DNA of 48,653 nt from Bacteroidota bacterium (GTDB lineage: Bacteria > Bacteroidota > Ignavibacteria > UBA10030 > UBA8401): positions 1 through 48,653 of the forward strand of contig JAUXTU010000054.1 in NCBI GenBank assembly GCA_030679145.1, written 5' to 3'. Positions 15,934 to 25,509 of the stretch are shown in pieces. The number at the start of each line of letters is the position of its first letter. Positions within the stretch are counted from its first letter, which is position 1. The notes beneath the pieces were generated by a model. That model was not told the origin of the DNA and ran no database searches. It worked only from the letters and a program-made list of their open reading frames with translations. Made by a program: the position numbers and the translations under genes.

Positions 15934-17493
15934 CTATTCTATTACAATTTTTTGCACACCTTGTTTAATCTGCACTGTTTTTTTCTCGCGCCCGTCAATC
16001 GACACGGACAATTCGAACGGTCTATTGGCAATCACGTGGATCTCTGCCGGACTGCCGACGCTGACTCGTTTTTGACAGATCAGTGTTGCTGTAATTTCGC
16101 CAAACTTTAATTGTTCAATTCCGTGTCGATCGACTCTATTAATGTACCAAGATAATTTGTTACTTGCGCCGTCAGGTCTAAAACCAAGCACATTCTCGAT
16201 CAACAATTGGATTGGACCACACCCCGTCCATCCGACAAAATCTTTTTGCGAAGGATTTCCCCGCATCGTCAGATCGGGAGAATAATTTTCCCAGAGTGTC
16301 CCTGTTTTTTTATACACTTCGCACAAACCATCCAGATATTTTTCTGCGGCAACAGATGCAAATTCGTTGAACGAATAATCGTTTGCATTATTACTTTCTC
16401 TGCCGAACATTTCCAATCCTTTTATAATCATCACATTCGTCGGAGCCCAGACTCCTCCGAGCCAATATTGTCCATCCGGTTTATATTCTTTTTCATCTGC
16501 GGCGAGTGATGGAAACGGAATGGAACGCCAAAATGATGTTGGATCTTTTAAGTGTGCAAGAAGCCGTTTCGTCTGTTCCTCATCCGCAATCCTTGAAAGC
16601 ATCGGCCAGAATCCGGCAACGCATTTCAATTTTTGCTGAACGCCATTGTCATCAACATTATAATAGAAACCATCCTGTTCATTCCACATCAATTGATTGA
16701 TCCGCTGTGCAATGTCGTTCGCAAGCGATTCATATTTTTTAGCTTCATCATTCTGCTTCACTTCCGCGCACATGAACGCAAGATTGCGGTAAAACAACAC
16801 CATCTGCGACGACATATCCACCCAGCCGGAACCTTGTAATGGCATATTGTCCATTCCCGAGCCAAGTCCGGTGTTCCAATACAATCCATGTTTCGTATTT
16901 TCTTTCTTCCGATTCTTCTCCAACCATTCAGCATATTTTTTGAGAACGGGAAGGACAGATTCAAAACGGGATTTATCGCCGGTAACTTTATATGATTCAA
17001 CTTCTGCCCACGCAAACAGCGGCGGATTCACGGTATGTTCTCGTCCCACATATACGTAATCTTTTCCATCTGCTTCCTGAATTTCGCGGCAGATGTATCC
17101 ATTCTCATATTGCTGTGAATAAAAATTATCGAGCGATTGAATAGCGGGGAAAATGGAATGACCGTATCGCGCAAACATCAGCATAAAGATTGTGTCCCAT
17201 TGAAACACACTGGGAGAAAATGCTTCGTCGATATAATTTGAAACGAACGGTGAGCCATGCGGTGGTTTTTTAAAATGATCAAATGCTAACACCCACGCTT
17301 TCCAATACAATTCCACATATTCCGGATTGTTTTCAAGAATTGGTGAGGGAAGTTTTATGCGGTTCTCTTTGAATGAGGGAATTGAAGATTCAGTATATTG
17401 TTTCTTGGAAAAATATATTCCACGTTTACCTGTGTCTTCATATTGTGCTAACACAGTTGAAAACAGGAAAATCACTGCAAGAAATATTTTCAT
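15934..17493 (-). CDS. GH63/GH37-type (alpha/alpha)6 glycoside hydrolase
   Basis: 519-aa secreted inverting alpha-glycosidase of the GH63/trehalase-like (alpha/alpha)6 fold. A signal peptide (1-16) is followed by SPSVFQWDTIFM, an acid Asp in GLGSGMDNMP, GGVWAPTN and a base Glu in GTLWENYSP, the motif order of bacterial GH63 (glucosidase/mannosylglycerate hydrolase) proteins. A short beta-rich C-terminus (about 430-519) carries no T9SS domain. Likely periplasmic. An alpha-specific enzyme is unexpected in a beta-glucan locus; exact substrate cannot be told from the sequence, and GH37 trehalase remains an alternative. GGAG 5 nt upstream supports ATG17493. Confidence 0.8.
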   Translation of the reverse strand: MKIFLAVIFLFSTVLAQYEDTGKRGIYFSKKQYTESSIPSFKENRIKLPSPILENNPEYVELYWKAWVLAFDHFKKPPHGSPFVSNYIDEAFSPSVFQWDTIFMLMFARYGHSIFPAIQSLDNFYSQQYENGYICREIQEADGKDYVYVGREHTVNPPLFAWAEVESYKVTGDKSRFESVLPVLKKYAEWLEKNRKKENTKHGLYWNTGLGSGMDNMPLQGSGWVDMSSQMVLFYRNLAFMCAEVKQNDEAKKYESLANDIAQRINQLMWNEQDGFYYNVDDNGVQQKLKCVAGFWPMLSRIADEEQTKRLLAHLKDPTSFWRSIPFPSLAADEKEYKPDGQYWLGGVWAPTNVMIIKGLEMFGRESNNANDYSFNEFASVAAEKYLDGLCEVYKKTGTLWENYSPDLTMRGNPSQKDFVGWTGCGPIQLLIENVLGFRPDGASNKLSWYINRVDRHGIEQLKFGEITATLICQKRVSVGSPAEIHVIANRPFELSVSIDGREKKTVQIKQGVQKIVIE

Positions 17494-17531
17494 ACAATCT
17501 CCAAAGCATCATTCCAATAATTGTAAATCAA

Positions 17532-17601
17532 CTCTCGCAAAGACGCTAAGCCGCAAATATTGTGTTTCCATAGTTTTAAATTCTCTGTGACTTAGCGAGA
17601 G
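17532..17601. repeat. Dispersed foldback repeat (CTCTCGC...GCGAGAG)
   Basis: CTCTCGC...GCTAAG (17532-17550) and CTTAGCGAGAG (17591-17601) are inverted. The CGCAAAGACGCTAAG / TCTGTGACTTAGCG style is that of short dispersed intergenic repeats. Fills the gap between the GH5 and GH63-like genes. Confidence 0.6.
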
Positions 17602-17607
17602 ATATTT

Positions 17608-18819
17608 TTATTTCCTTTTTAATCCAAGAGCTTTCATATAACCGTCGTTCACCGTGCAGTTCTCAAATTTGCAGTTCTCTAAATAATCGGCAAACGCTTT
17701 TTTGATCACTTCGCGCGGTGGTTTTGCATCACGAAAATCTTTATAGGTTGTTCTCGGTTTATTTGCATAGGTGATGATCGAATCCCATTCCGCCGTTCGC
17801 TTGATCGAGACCATATTGCTCGGTGCATCCATTTTTTTATATGGCCAGAAACACCAGCCGAAGTTATTGCGCTCGTTCAACCGTCTCCATGCATCAATCC
17901 ATTGGTCGGTATTCTCTCCGGACTCTCCCATCCAAATGGGAACATTATATTTACTTGCAAAGTCCGCATATTCCTGCACATGCACTTGAGTTGTATCGCA
18001 CCAATATTTATGGTATGTGTAAACTGTTTTTTTATCGAACGGTGCACCAAATACTTTAAAATTCCCATTCCACTGTGCGCCGCCGAGGAACATGATATGG
18101 TTCGTATCAACTTCACGCACCGCCGCAACAATCCGTTGATAAAGAGGCACAAGTTTGTCGTTGAATTGCGTTGCGTCAAAATATGTTGCGATCGGTTCAT
18201 TTAAAAAATCATATCCGATCACAATTGTTTCGTTTGCATATCGCTTTGCAATCTCTCTCCACAGATCAACGGTAAGCTGCTGCGCTTCAGCGCTTTCAAA
18301 TAAGAAAGGGTATCCATAACTATCATCAATATTGTCACCGGTTTGTCCACCCGGGGCGCAATGCATGTCGAGAACAACATACAGATTCTCTTCTTTGCTC
18401 CATTTAATCACACGGTCAAGCATTTCAAATCCAGGACCAGCAAAGCGGGTATCGTGATCTTCGGAAACAAATAAACGATAATTGAAGGGAACGCGAATGG
18501 AATTCAAACCGCTCTTTTTAATGAAAACAATATCGTCTTTGGTAATATAATTGTCGCGGTACTGCTTCCAGAATTTCTTTGTTTCTTCCGGTCCCAACAA
18601 TTGATTGAATGCTTCGTTGATGCGCTGCGGGGAATTGGTGTGCGTAAATTTGAACATGTACCCTTCCGGCACGAGCCAATTCCCAAGATTGATGCCGCGA
18701 AGAAGAAATGGTTTACCATCCGGAGTGATGAGATTTTGTCCTTTAGTATAGACGAATTTTGTCTGCTGGGCATTTAGAAGAGAAATACTTATAACTGCGA
18801 GAAAGAGTAGTCGTTTCAT
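17608..18819 (-). CDS. GH5 beta-glucanase, single domain
   Basis: 403-aa secreted GH5 enzyme, clan GH-A. A signal peptide (1-17) precedes LLRGINLGNWLVPEGYM, DMHCAPGGQTG, acid/base Glu208 (YDFLNEPI) and nucleophile Glu299 (IWMGESGEN). It closely parallels the catalytic part of the GH5 at 6792-8774 but lacks the CBM6-like and T9SS modules, so it probably works in the periplasm on imported oligosaccharides while the paralogue works at the surface. The start ATG18819 has AAGGAAAAA upstream. It lies 12 bp after the GH16 lipoprotein gene; co-transcription with GH16, ROK and the upstream genes is likely. Confidence 0.92.
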   Translation of the reverse strand: MKRLLFLAVISISLLNAQQTKFVYTKGQNLITPDGKPFLLRGINLGNWLVPEGYMFKFTHTNSPQRINEAFNQLLGPEETKKFWKQYRDNYITKDDIVFIKKSGLNSIRVPFNYRLFVSEDHDTRFAGPGFEMLDRVIKWSKEENLYVVLDMHCAPGGQTGDNIDDSYGYPFLFESAEAQQLTVDLWREIAKRYANETIVIGYDFLNEPIATYFDATQFNDKLVPLYQRIVAAVREVDTNHIMFLGGAQWNGNFKVFGAPFDKKTVYTYHKYWCDTTQVHVQEYADFASKYNVPIWMGESGENTDQWIDAWRRLNERNNFGWCFWPYKKMDAPSNMVSIKRTAEWDSIITYANKPRTTYKDFRDAKPPREVIKKAFADYLENCKFENCTVNDGYMKALGLKRK

Positions 18820-18831
18820 TATTATTTTTCC

Positions 18832-19719
18832 TTATTCTGTTTTTTTATACACACGAACATAATCGATCACCATTTTTTGAGGGAAGATCGAGTTATCAAT
18901 TCCCTGCGCTCCGCCCCAGTCTCCGCCGACAGCAATGTTCAAGATAAGGTGGAATCTTTTAATGAATGGCCAGCCCTGCCAACCTGAACCGTCATCCCAC
19001 GATGTAAAATATTTTGTTCCATCCACAAAAAAATCGATATGATCCGAAAACCATTCGACCGTATACGTATGAAATTCTGTCGAAGCATTAGCTATTTTAA
19101 CTGTTCCTGATTTCTGCGTGCCAATTTTAAAATAATATTTTTGACAATGAGTGGAACCATGAATTACATTCTGATCATACCCGACATGTTCCATGATATC
19201 GATCTCACCACTTGCGGGCCACCCGCCGTATTCCCAATCGGTTGGCAGCATCCAGATTGCTGGCCAAGTTCCTTTTCCCCAAGGAAGTTTTGCGCGGATC
19301 TCGATATGTCCGTATGTCCAATCCCCTTTGTATTTTGTTCTCATGCGTGCTGATGTGTATTGTTTGCCGAGATACGATTCTTTCTTTGCAACAATTGTCA
19401 ACGCACCGCTGTCAACATACGAATTTTGAAAACCCTCCGTATAATATTGCAGTTCATTGTTTCCGCCGCCGGTGCCGTTCACTTCGTAGCTCCATTTACC
19501 GGAATCAACCGCTAAGCCGTTGAATTCATCATTCCACACAAGATTCCAACCGGGAATTACATATGTGGTATCAGTTTTTTGTTCCGGTGTTGTAATTGCC
19601 TCCGTTATTCCCTCTTTTTTGCAGCCATTGAACATAAGAAGTAATACTAAAATATTCAGGGTAGAAATAAGTATATGCATAGTAGTTTTGATTTTTTTAA
19701 TAGAAAATATGTAGTTCAT
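18832..19719 (-). CDS. GH16 endo-beta-1,3(4)-glucanase (laminarinase-type), lipoprotein
   Basis: Lipid-anchored GH16 enzyme cutting internal bonds of laminarin or mixed-linkage glucan. The lipobox Cys is in LMFNGCKK. The mature domain has VWNDEFNG, NNELQYYT, the catalytic GEIDIMEHVG (nucleophile Glu about 172, acid/base Glu about 177; the ExDxxE form with the extra Met, usual for laminarinases) and IAVGGDWGG at the end. About 296 aa, single domain, canonical (not permuted) order. Of three in-frame ATGs (19737, 19719, 19680) I take 19719, which has GGAAG six bases upstream. 19680 would give a shorter classic lipoprotein signal. The frame overlaps or abuts the end of the ROK gene (stop at 19721), indicating translational coupling. 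Confidence 0.93.
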   Translation of the reverse strand: MNYIFSIKKIKTTMHILISTLNILVLLLMFNGCKKEGITEAITTPEQKTDTTYVIPGWNLVWNDEFNGLAVDSGKWSYEVNGTGGGNNELQYYTEGFQNSYVDSGALTIVAKKESYLGKQYTSARMRTKYKGDWTYGHIEIRAKLPWGKGTWPAIWMLPTDWEYGGWPASGEIDIMEHVGYDQNVIHGSTHCQKYYFKIGTQKSGTVKIANASTEFHTYTVEWFSDHIDFFVDGTKYFTSWDDGSGWQGWPFIKRFHLILNIAVGGDWGGAQGIDNSIFPQKMVIDYVRVYKKTE

Positions 19720-19720
19720 T

Positions 19721-20686
19721 TTATACTTCCAATTCATTCCACATTAATGCGCTTGCACCAAGCACTGCAGTGTTTCCTTCGCGCAATCCGGATGGAAGAA
19801 GTTTGACCTTGTTCTTGAAGATGTTCAGCATATACTCTTCCATATACCGCTGTGTCGGAACAAGCAGTAATTCTCCGGCTGCCGAAAGTCCGCCGAAGAG
19901 AATGATCGCTTCAGGACTTGTATGCGTGACAGCATCGGCAAGTTTCAATCCTAAAATTCTTCCTGTCTCCTCGAATGCCGCCAACGCAATTGTATCACCT
20001 CGCAACGCAGCATCGGAGATCATCTTTGATGTCAATTGATTGAAACCAACATTCCGCAGTTCACTCTCTTCTTTGTGTTCAGCAAGAAGTTCAAACACCG
20101 TTCTGCAAATACCGCCGGCGGAAACGTACGTTTCCAAACAACCGCGTCGTCCACAGCCGCATATTCTTCCGTTCACATCAACAATCACATGACCAAGTTC
20201 TCCAGCAAATCCGTCGTGACCGTACACCATTTTTCCGTCGACAACAATCCCGCTTCCGAGCCCTGTTCCGAGAGTGATGACAATAAAATGTTTCATTCCT
20301 TTCGCAGCACCAAATTTCATTTCGCCGATCGCAGCCGCATTTGCATCATTTGTGATCGCAACAGGAACATTGTAATATTGCCGGATCATTTTAACAAGTT
20401 CAGTAACTCCTTCCCATTTCAGGTTCGGCGGAAATTCCACTGTTCCATTATAATAATTTGCGTTCGGCGCACCGATTCCAATTCCTTTTAATTCGCATGT
20501 ATCGCCGACTTTTTCCAGCATTTCTTTGATCTTTACATGTAAGCGTGCAACATACAGATCCGCCGGTTCTGCTGCATTGGTCGTCATAGACGATTCCGCC
20601 AGAATACTTCCCGAGTGAGTAACAAATCCGAGGACCGTGTTCGTACCGCCAATATCAATTCCAAGAGTTACTTCAATTTTCGCCAT
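19721..20686 (-). CDS. ROK-family glucokinase
   Basis: Cytoplasmic ATP-dependent glucose kinase that commits glucose from the locus to glycolysis. 321 aa with ATP-binding DIGGTNT (11-17), glucose-binding NDANAAA and EXGH-type GELGHVIVD, and the zinc site CGCGRRGCLETY (about 171-182), all ROK hallmarks. No DNA-binding domain, so it is a kinase and not a ROK repressor. The stop codon touches the start of the GH16 lipoprotein gene downstream. About 107 bp separate it from the upstream clan GH-A gene. Specificity for glucose is inferred from motifs and context. Confidence 0.92.
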   Translation of the reverse strand: MAKIEVTLGIDIGGTNTVLGFVTHSGSILAESSMTTNAAEPADLYVARLHVKIKEMLEKVGDTCELKGIGIGAPNANYYNGTVEFPPNLKWEGVTELVKMIRQYYNVPVAITNDANAAAIGEMKFGAAKGMKHFIVITLGTGLGSGIVVDGKMVYGHDGFAGELGHVIVDVNGRICGCGRRGCLETYVSAGGICRTVFELLAEHKEESELRNVGFNQLTSKMISDAALRGDTIALAAFEETGRILGLKLADAVTHTSPEAIILFGGLSAAGELLLVPTQRYMEEYMLNIFKNKVKLLPSGLREGNTAVLGASALMWNELEV

Positions 20687-20792
20687 AATTGTTTAATGAA
20701 GTGAATGGTTGTTATTTTTTTCCTGGCTCACTCAAAACATAGGAAACGTATTATCAATAAGGTACTTACGGAAATAATAGTATGAAACAATA

Positions 20793-22154
20793 TTATTTCC
20801 AGAGTTGTCGAAACATTTCGTATGCTTTTCGCGGTCTCCAATCATCAAGGCCATCAGCATCCGAATCCGGCGTTACAGCAATAATTCCCCACCACTCTTC
20901 ATTTGAATATCCATCCGGATGAGCACCCGTTGGATATCCTCCATAATCATGACTGTTGGGATCGCCTGCCTTCCACCATTCGTCTGTAAATTCAAACACT
21001 GTTGCACCAACACAAACATCATTGGCAGAACGAATCTGCATCCAATTCGTACTGTCAAAATATGCTTGAGCTTCTTCCTGTAACGTTCTGGTAATATTAT
21101 TCAATGCATCGATACCAAACTCGGTAATGACAATTGGTTTAGAAGATTTTGGACGATATGAATTAAAGAATGAAGTAAAATTCTGTTCATAAGCATTGCT
21201 TCCCCACAGATCAACATAGGTAAGAGCTGCATCGTTTGCATTCACACCTGCATTTCCAATGTTATACAAATGTCCGTTGCTGATACAGACAGGATGATAC
21301 TTCTCTCCTTCCGCTTTATAAGCAGTAACCGCCATCTCTTGCACCAATGAATACCAATAAGGACTGTTCCCGTTGTTCGGGGTTGATGAATAGTTCTGCT
21401 CGTTTCCAATGTTCCACATCAACACTCCAGGATAATCTTTGAGATCAAAAACCATTGCACCAAAATCATCCACAACTTTTTGACGAACTTCAGGAAGTGA
21501 AAGATCAAGATCGAGGTTCACCCAAAAACTAACGATAACACGAATATTGTTTGCTGCTGCTTGTTGAAGAAAATATTTATCCACACCGGAATATGTTCGT
21601 ACCGTATTTGCATTTAAATTTTTTAGCCAGAGGATGCTTCGATCATACACTTCTTTTGTTAATGGTTTCCCTGCAATTGGCACCGGAGAAAATGCAGCAC
21701 CTTTCACAATAAATTCCTGATATGTCCAATCTCCGTCAAAATCTGTTTCCAATTTTTTTCCTGAAATCCGCACCAGTCCAGTACTGACCGGTTTTACAGC
21801 AGGAATGTTATACGTTTTTCTTTTTAAAATAGGACTCATTGTTGAAACACCGTTGATCGGCTGCGGCACATCAGCTTCGTACACTTCAAAACCTATTTTT
21901 TCAATCTTCATCCGATGTTTCGCTGCGGGAAAATTGGTAAGATAAAATAACCCATTCTCATCAGTGAATACAGATCCAAAATCAGCTGCGGTAGGAAGAG
22001 TAATTTTTGCATTGGGAGTGACAATCCTTTGCTCATCTTTTACTTGACCGGAAATTACTGTAGGACTTATGTAAGATTTTTCTTCGGCTGGATTACATCC
22101 GTAGAAAATAAGAGATAGAAGAAGAGCAAACACTATGACACCAGAGTGATTCAA
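20793..22154 (-). CDS. Clan GH-A glycosidase/transglycosylase-like lipoprotein
   Basis: Lipoprotein with Cys in LIFYGCNP. A small carboxypeptidase-regulatory-like beta domain follows (about 33-92 of the mature frame: SGQVKDE ... FYLTNFPAAKHRMKI). Then comes a TIM barrel with GAAFSPVPIAG, LKNLNANTVRTYSG, acid/base Glu in WNIGNEQNY and nucleophile Glu in VITEFGID. The barrel looks like the GH2/GH72-like part of clan GH-A; family cannot be fixed by eye. The long frame starts at 22286, but its first 44 codons cover the end of the MFS gene and a hairpin (22195-22218). The likely start is TTG22154 (MNHSGVIVFALLLS) or GTG22133. Possible role: beta-glucan remodelling or exo-cleavage at the outer or inner membrane. 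Confidence 0.8.
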   Translation of the reverse strand: MNHSGVIVFALLLSLIFYGCNPAEEKSYISPTVISGQVKDEQRIVTPNAKITLPTAADFGSVFTDENGLFYLTNFPAAKHRMKIEKIGFEVYEADVPQPINGVSTMSPILKRKTYNIPAVKPVSTGLVRISGKKLETDFDGDWTYQEFIVKGAAFSPVPIAGKPLTKEVYDRSILWLKNLNANTVRTYSGVDKYFLQQAAANNIRVIVSFWVNLDLDLSLPEVRQKVVDDFGAMVFDLKDYPGVLMWNIGNEQNYSSTPNNGNSPYWYSLVQEMAVTAYKAEGEKYHPVCISNGHLYNIGNAGVNANDAALTYVDLWGSNAYEQNFTSFFNSYRPKSSKPIVITEFGIDALNNITRTLQEEAQAYFDSTNWMQIRSANDVCVGATVFEFTDEWWKAGDPNSHDYGGYPTGAHPDGYSNEEWWGIIAVTPDSDADGLDDWRPRKAYEMFRQLWK

Positions 22155-22194
22155 CGTGGGCCTGCTAACATTACAATACACATCTGAAACATTT

Positions 22195-22218
22195 GGGAGG
22201 CGACACCTGCCGCCTCCC
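22195..22218 (-). terminator. Hairpin after MFS gene
   Basis: GGGAGGCG (22195-22202) and CGCCTCCC (22211-22218), perfect 8-bp G+C stem with 8-nt loop, 17 bp past the permease stop codon. No T run follows on the minus strand, so it may be a weak terminator, attenuator or mRNA-stability element rather than a full stop. Confidence 0.5.
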
Positions 22219-22234
22219 GAAATTACTGTACGGT

Positions 22235-23476
22235 TTATTTGTGGCGGGAACCGATAAAGCCGTAATACACTATATAAAGATAACATATTGCAGGAAGAAT
22301 AAATGCGTGCTGGATCCCAAAGTTATCCGCCAATGCTCCCTGCGCAACAGGTATAATCGCACCGCCGACAATTGCCATGATCAAAACGCTCGAACCTTGG
22401 CTGGTCAACTTTCCTAGACCATCAATACCAAGCGTAAAGATCGTCGGGAACATGATCGAGTTAAAAAGTCCAACAGAAAGGATCGTCCACATTGCAAATT
22501 GTCCGGTGGTGAATACTGTTGTAAGAACAAGTGCGCTTGCAATCAACGAAAATATTCCAAGAAGTTTTCCTGCATTAATTTTTTGCATCAACGCAGAGCC
22601 GATAAAGCGACCAATCATTGCACCGCCCCAATAATACGAAACAAACCCAGCCGCAGTCGCTTCCGGCAAACCGGCAACGTCAGATTGTCCCAAAAAACTT
22701 ACAAGAAAACTTCCGATAGAAACTTCTGCGCCGACATAGACAAAAATTCCAACAGCACCGAGAACAAGATGCTGGTGTTTCAGCGCATCGGATAATTTTC
22801 CTGCTTTTGCATGATGATCTTCTACTGCGGCGATCACCGGCAATTTTGATTTCCAAATAACTACAGCAAGAACCGCGAGCGCTATAGCAAGCCCAACATA
22901 CGGCATTTGCACCATCGCTGCTTCTTCTCGTGCAGTCATTCCTGCAACTGATGAAAGGATCAGCACGCCGCCAAAATATGGAGCGACTGTTGTTCCGAGG
23001 GAGTTGAATGCCTGCGTTAAATTCAAACGGCTCGATGCGGTTTCAGATTTTCCAAGAACTGCAACATATGGATTCGCCGCAACTTGCAACAGGGTTATGC
23101 CCGATGCGAGAACGAATAATGCTGTTAAAAATAACGGATACGAAATAGCGCTTGCTGCGGGATAGAATAATAAAGCACCGACACCGGAGGTCAGCAATCC
23201 AATTACAATTCCGTTTTTATATCCGAATTTTGTAATGATTGATCCGGAAGGGATCGACATAATGAAATATGCACCGAAGAACGTGAATTGAATGAGCATG
23301 ATCTGCGTGTAATTCAGATCGAACACCCCTTTTAAATGCGGGATGAGAATATCGTTCAGGCAGGTGAGAAAACCCCACATGAAGAATAACATTGTGACGA
23401 CAGCAAGGGGAACACGGAAATCCCCTCCTTGTGAAGCGTCGATATGTGTTGGATTTGGTGTGCTGATAGATGCCAT
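22235..23476 (-). CDS. gluP: Sugar:proton symporter, FucP/GluP-type MFS permease
   Basis: Inner-membrane major facilitator that brings glucose or galactose (GluP) or a related hexose into the cell. 413 aa with about 12 hydrophobic segments. Family signatures are [19 protein letters not shown] near residue 32-50, [12 protein letters not shown] near 131-142 and [19 protein letters not shown] near 152-170. The start has AGGAAT just upstream. It opens a unit MFS / clan GH-A / ROK / GH16 / GH5 on the minus strand, 100 bp after a terminator at 23578-23614. Position next to ROK kinase implies glucose uptake. Gene symbol by similarity of motifs only. Confidence 0.9.
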   Translation of the reverse strand: MASISTPNPTHIDASQGGDFRVPLAVVTMLFFMWGFLTCLNDILIPHLKGVFDLNYTQIMLIQFTFFGAYFIMSIPSGSIITKFGYKNGIVIGLLTSGVGALLFYPAASAISYPLFLTALFVLASGITLLQVAANPYVAVLGKSETASSRLNLTQAFNSLGTTVAPYFGGVLILSSVAGMTAREEAAMVQMPYVGLAIALAVLAVVIWKSKLPVIAAVEDHHAKAGKLSDALKHQHLVLGAVGIFVYVGAEVSIGSFLVSFLGQSDVAGLPEATAAGFVSYYWGGAMIGRFIGSALMQKINAGKLLGIFSLIASALVLTTVFTTGQFAMWTILSVGLFNSIMFPTIFTLGIDGLGKLTSQGSSVLIMAIVGGAIIPVAQGALADNFGIQHAFILPAICYLYIVYYGFIGSRHK

Positions 23477-23577
23477 ACGATTCCTATAAATAATGGATAG
23501 GGTTGTTAATTTACTTTTGTTGAAAAATATTTTCTGAATTTGAAAAGCTCATTAAACTTTTAATCCTACAAATCATC

Positions 23578-23614
23578 AAAAAAAAGCCGCCAGATAGTGT
23601 TCTCTTGGCGGCTT
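23578..23614 (-). terminator. Rho-independent terminator after GH3
   Basis: On the minus strand GAAGCCGCCA ... TGGCGGCTTTTTTTT: stem GCCGCCA/TGGCGGC (23586-23592 and 23606-23612) with 13-nt loop and an eight-T tract (23578-23585). Nine bp past the stop of the GH3 gene, ending the GH2-GH16-GH3 unit. Confidence 0.9.
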
Positions 23615-23622
23615 CAACAATA

Positions 23623-25434
23623 TTATTTCAATGCTCTGGCTGATGGATAGGTTAGACCAAATCCAAACGGGAAAAGCGGATCGTATTCTTTGTCGCCGAC
23701 ATTGATCGGAATCTGTTTCATATTCTTCGGCCAAGAATGCGGGAGTTTTCCGGTGGGAGCATAATTGCCGAACAACACATCGGCGACTCCCTGACCTTCT
23801 GTTCCGGGAAGCCACGCGGCAACAACTGCATTTGATTTTTCCAATGTTCCGTTAATGATCATTGGTCTGCCTGAAAGAATTACAACGACAACTTGCACAC
23901 CTTTTGCAGAGAGATTTTGCACCAATGTCTGATCGTCCATAGAAAGCGAAAGATCTTCACGATCACCAAACATTTCTGCGTACGGTAGTTCGCCGACAAC
24001 AACAATTGCAACGTCTCCGCTGTCCGCACCGCTGCCGTCAAGCGAGAATGTTACTTTTGTTTCTTTTGATACTGTGTTTTTAATTGCTGAAAGGATCGTT
24101 GTGCCGCCGGAGATAACCTTACCGCTTTTTCCCTGCCAGTCAATGGTCCAACCGCCGCACTGGATGCCGATATCATCAGCACCTTTTCCGGCAACAACAA
24201 CTTTCTTTGCCGTCTTTGACAGCGGAAGAAGATTATTTTCATTCTTCAACAGCACAAGTGACTGACGAACCGCATCACGGCCGACTTCGCGGTGTGCCGG
24301 TGAACCGACTTCTGCAAGCAATGCTTTATCCGAATATTTTTGATCGAACAGCCCCATCGCAATCTTAGCTTTCAAAATCCTCGATACTGCATCATCGATC
24401 CGTTTCATACTGACGGCCTTTTCATTCACCAATTCTTTCAGCGTGCTGATGAACTTATCATAACTGTTGAACGATCCGCGCGGAGTGGTGATCATTGCCA
24501 TATCCAATCCGGCATTGATAGATTGTTCCACTGCATACTTATAATTCGGTGAAAGCTGATCTATACCATTCCAATCGCCGACAACGAATCCCTGAAACTT
24601 CAATTCACCCTTCAATACATCGGTCAGCAAATACTTATTGCCATGCATCTTAATCCCGTTCCAACTGTTGTACGATGCCATTATAGAGAGTGCACCGGCG
24701 TTAATCGCATCCGTATAGGCTGGAAGAAAAAGCTTCCGCATTGTTGCTTCATCCGCAACGGTATTTCCTTGATCTGTTCCGCTTGTTGTGCCGCCATCAC
24801 CCATATAATGCTTTACACATGCAAGTACAGAGTTCTTATCTGAAAGATTTGCTCCTTGCAGTCCTTTCACATGTGCAGCGCCGAGCATACGGACCAATTC
24901 AGGATCTTCACCAAAACTTTCATACGTTCTTCCCCATCGTTCATTGCGAACAACAGCAACACATGGCGAAAAAGCCCAATGGATCCCTGTCCCTTTCACT
25001 TCCTGTGCTGTGGCTATTGCCACTTTTTCAACGATGGCCGGATTGTGTGTGGCGCCAAGAGCAATGTTGTGAGGGAAGATGACAGCACCGTCCACATTGT
25101 TGTGGCCATGCACAGCATCAATTCCGAAAATCATAGGGATCTTCAGGCGTGTTTTTTCCGACAGACGCTGCAATGAATCATAACAATCCGCCCATCCTTG
25201 TGCCGTAATATTAACAATCTCGGAATTCCCGCCCCAAAGTACCGAGCCGATGGAATACTTGATGAGATCATCCGCGTGATTCTTCACTGCTTCATAATCA
25301 ATCTGGGTCATCTGACCAAGTTTTTCATCCAATGTCATTTTCTTCAATAATGCATCAACATTGATTGGCTTCTTTTGCGCATTCAATGATATAGTAAGAA
25401 TGAAGCAGGTGAGTAAAACCGAAAATAACTTCAT
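23623..25434 (-). CDS. GH3 exo-beta-glucanase/beta-glucosidase, secreted
   Basis: 603-aa ExoI-like GH3 enzyme with a signal peptide (1-19, SLNAQ cleavage region). It has [18 protein letters not shown], nucleophile Asp287 in VVGDWNG (GDW here, SDW in the two paralogues), QCGGWTIDWQG and acid/base region VGELPYAEMFGD. No lipobox and no T9SS domain, so probably soluble in the periplasm, in contrast with the lipoprotein paralogue at 4991-6787. AAAGGATT precedes ATG25434. It shares an operon with the GH16 and GH2 genes upstream (76-bp gap) and ends at a strong terminator. Its VLLKNENNLLPL stretch provides the uninterrupted reference for the palindromic insert in the GH3 at 2326-4830. Confidence 0.93.
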   Translation of the reverse strand: MKLFSVLLTCFILTISLNAQKKPINVDALLKKMTLDEKLGQMTQIDYEAVKNHADDLIKYSIGSVLWGGNSEIVNITAQGWADCYDSLQRLSEKTRLKIPMIFGIDAVHGHNNVDGAVIFPHNIALGATHNPAIVEKVAIATAQEVKGTGIHWAFSPCVAVVRNERWGRTYESFGEDPELVRMLGAAHVKGLQGANLSDKNSVLACVKHYMGDGGTTSGTDQGNTVADEATMRKLFLPAYTDAINAGALSIMASYNSWNGIKMHGNKYLLTDVLKGELKFQGFVVGDWNGIDQLSPNYKYAVEQSINAGLDMAMITTPRGSFNSYDKFISTLKELVNEKAVSMKRIDDAVSRILKAKIAMGLFDQKYSDKALLAEVGSPAHREVGRDAVRQSLVLLKNENNLLPLSKTAKKVVVAGKGADDIGIQCGGWTIDWQGKSGKVISGGTTILSAIKNTVSKETKVTFSLDGSGADSGDVAIVVVGELPYAEMFGDREDLSLSMDDQTLVQNLSAKGVQVVVVILSGRPMIINGTLEKSNAVVAAWLPGTEGQGVADVLFGNYAPTGKLPHSWPKNMKQIPINVGDKEYDPLFPFGFGLTYPSARALK

Positions 25435-25509
25435 GACGAATCCTTTGTTGTAATGTGATATTAGTGTTTGTATTTTTTCATTTTCATTATGTTTGATCAG
25501 AAAAAATAC

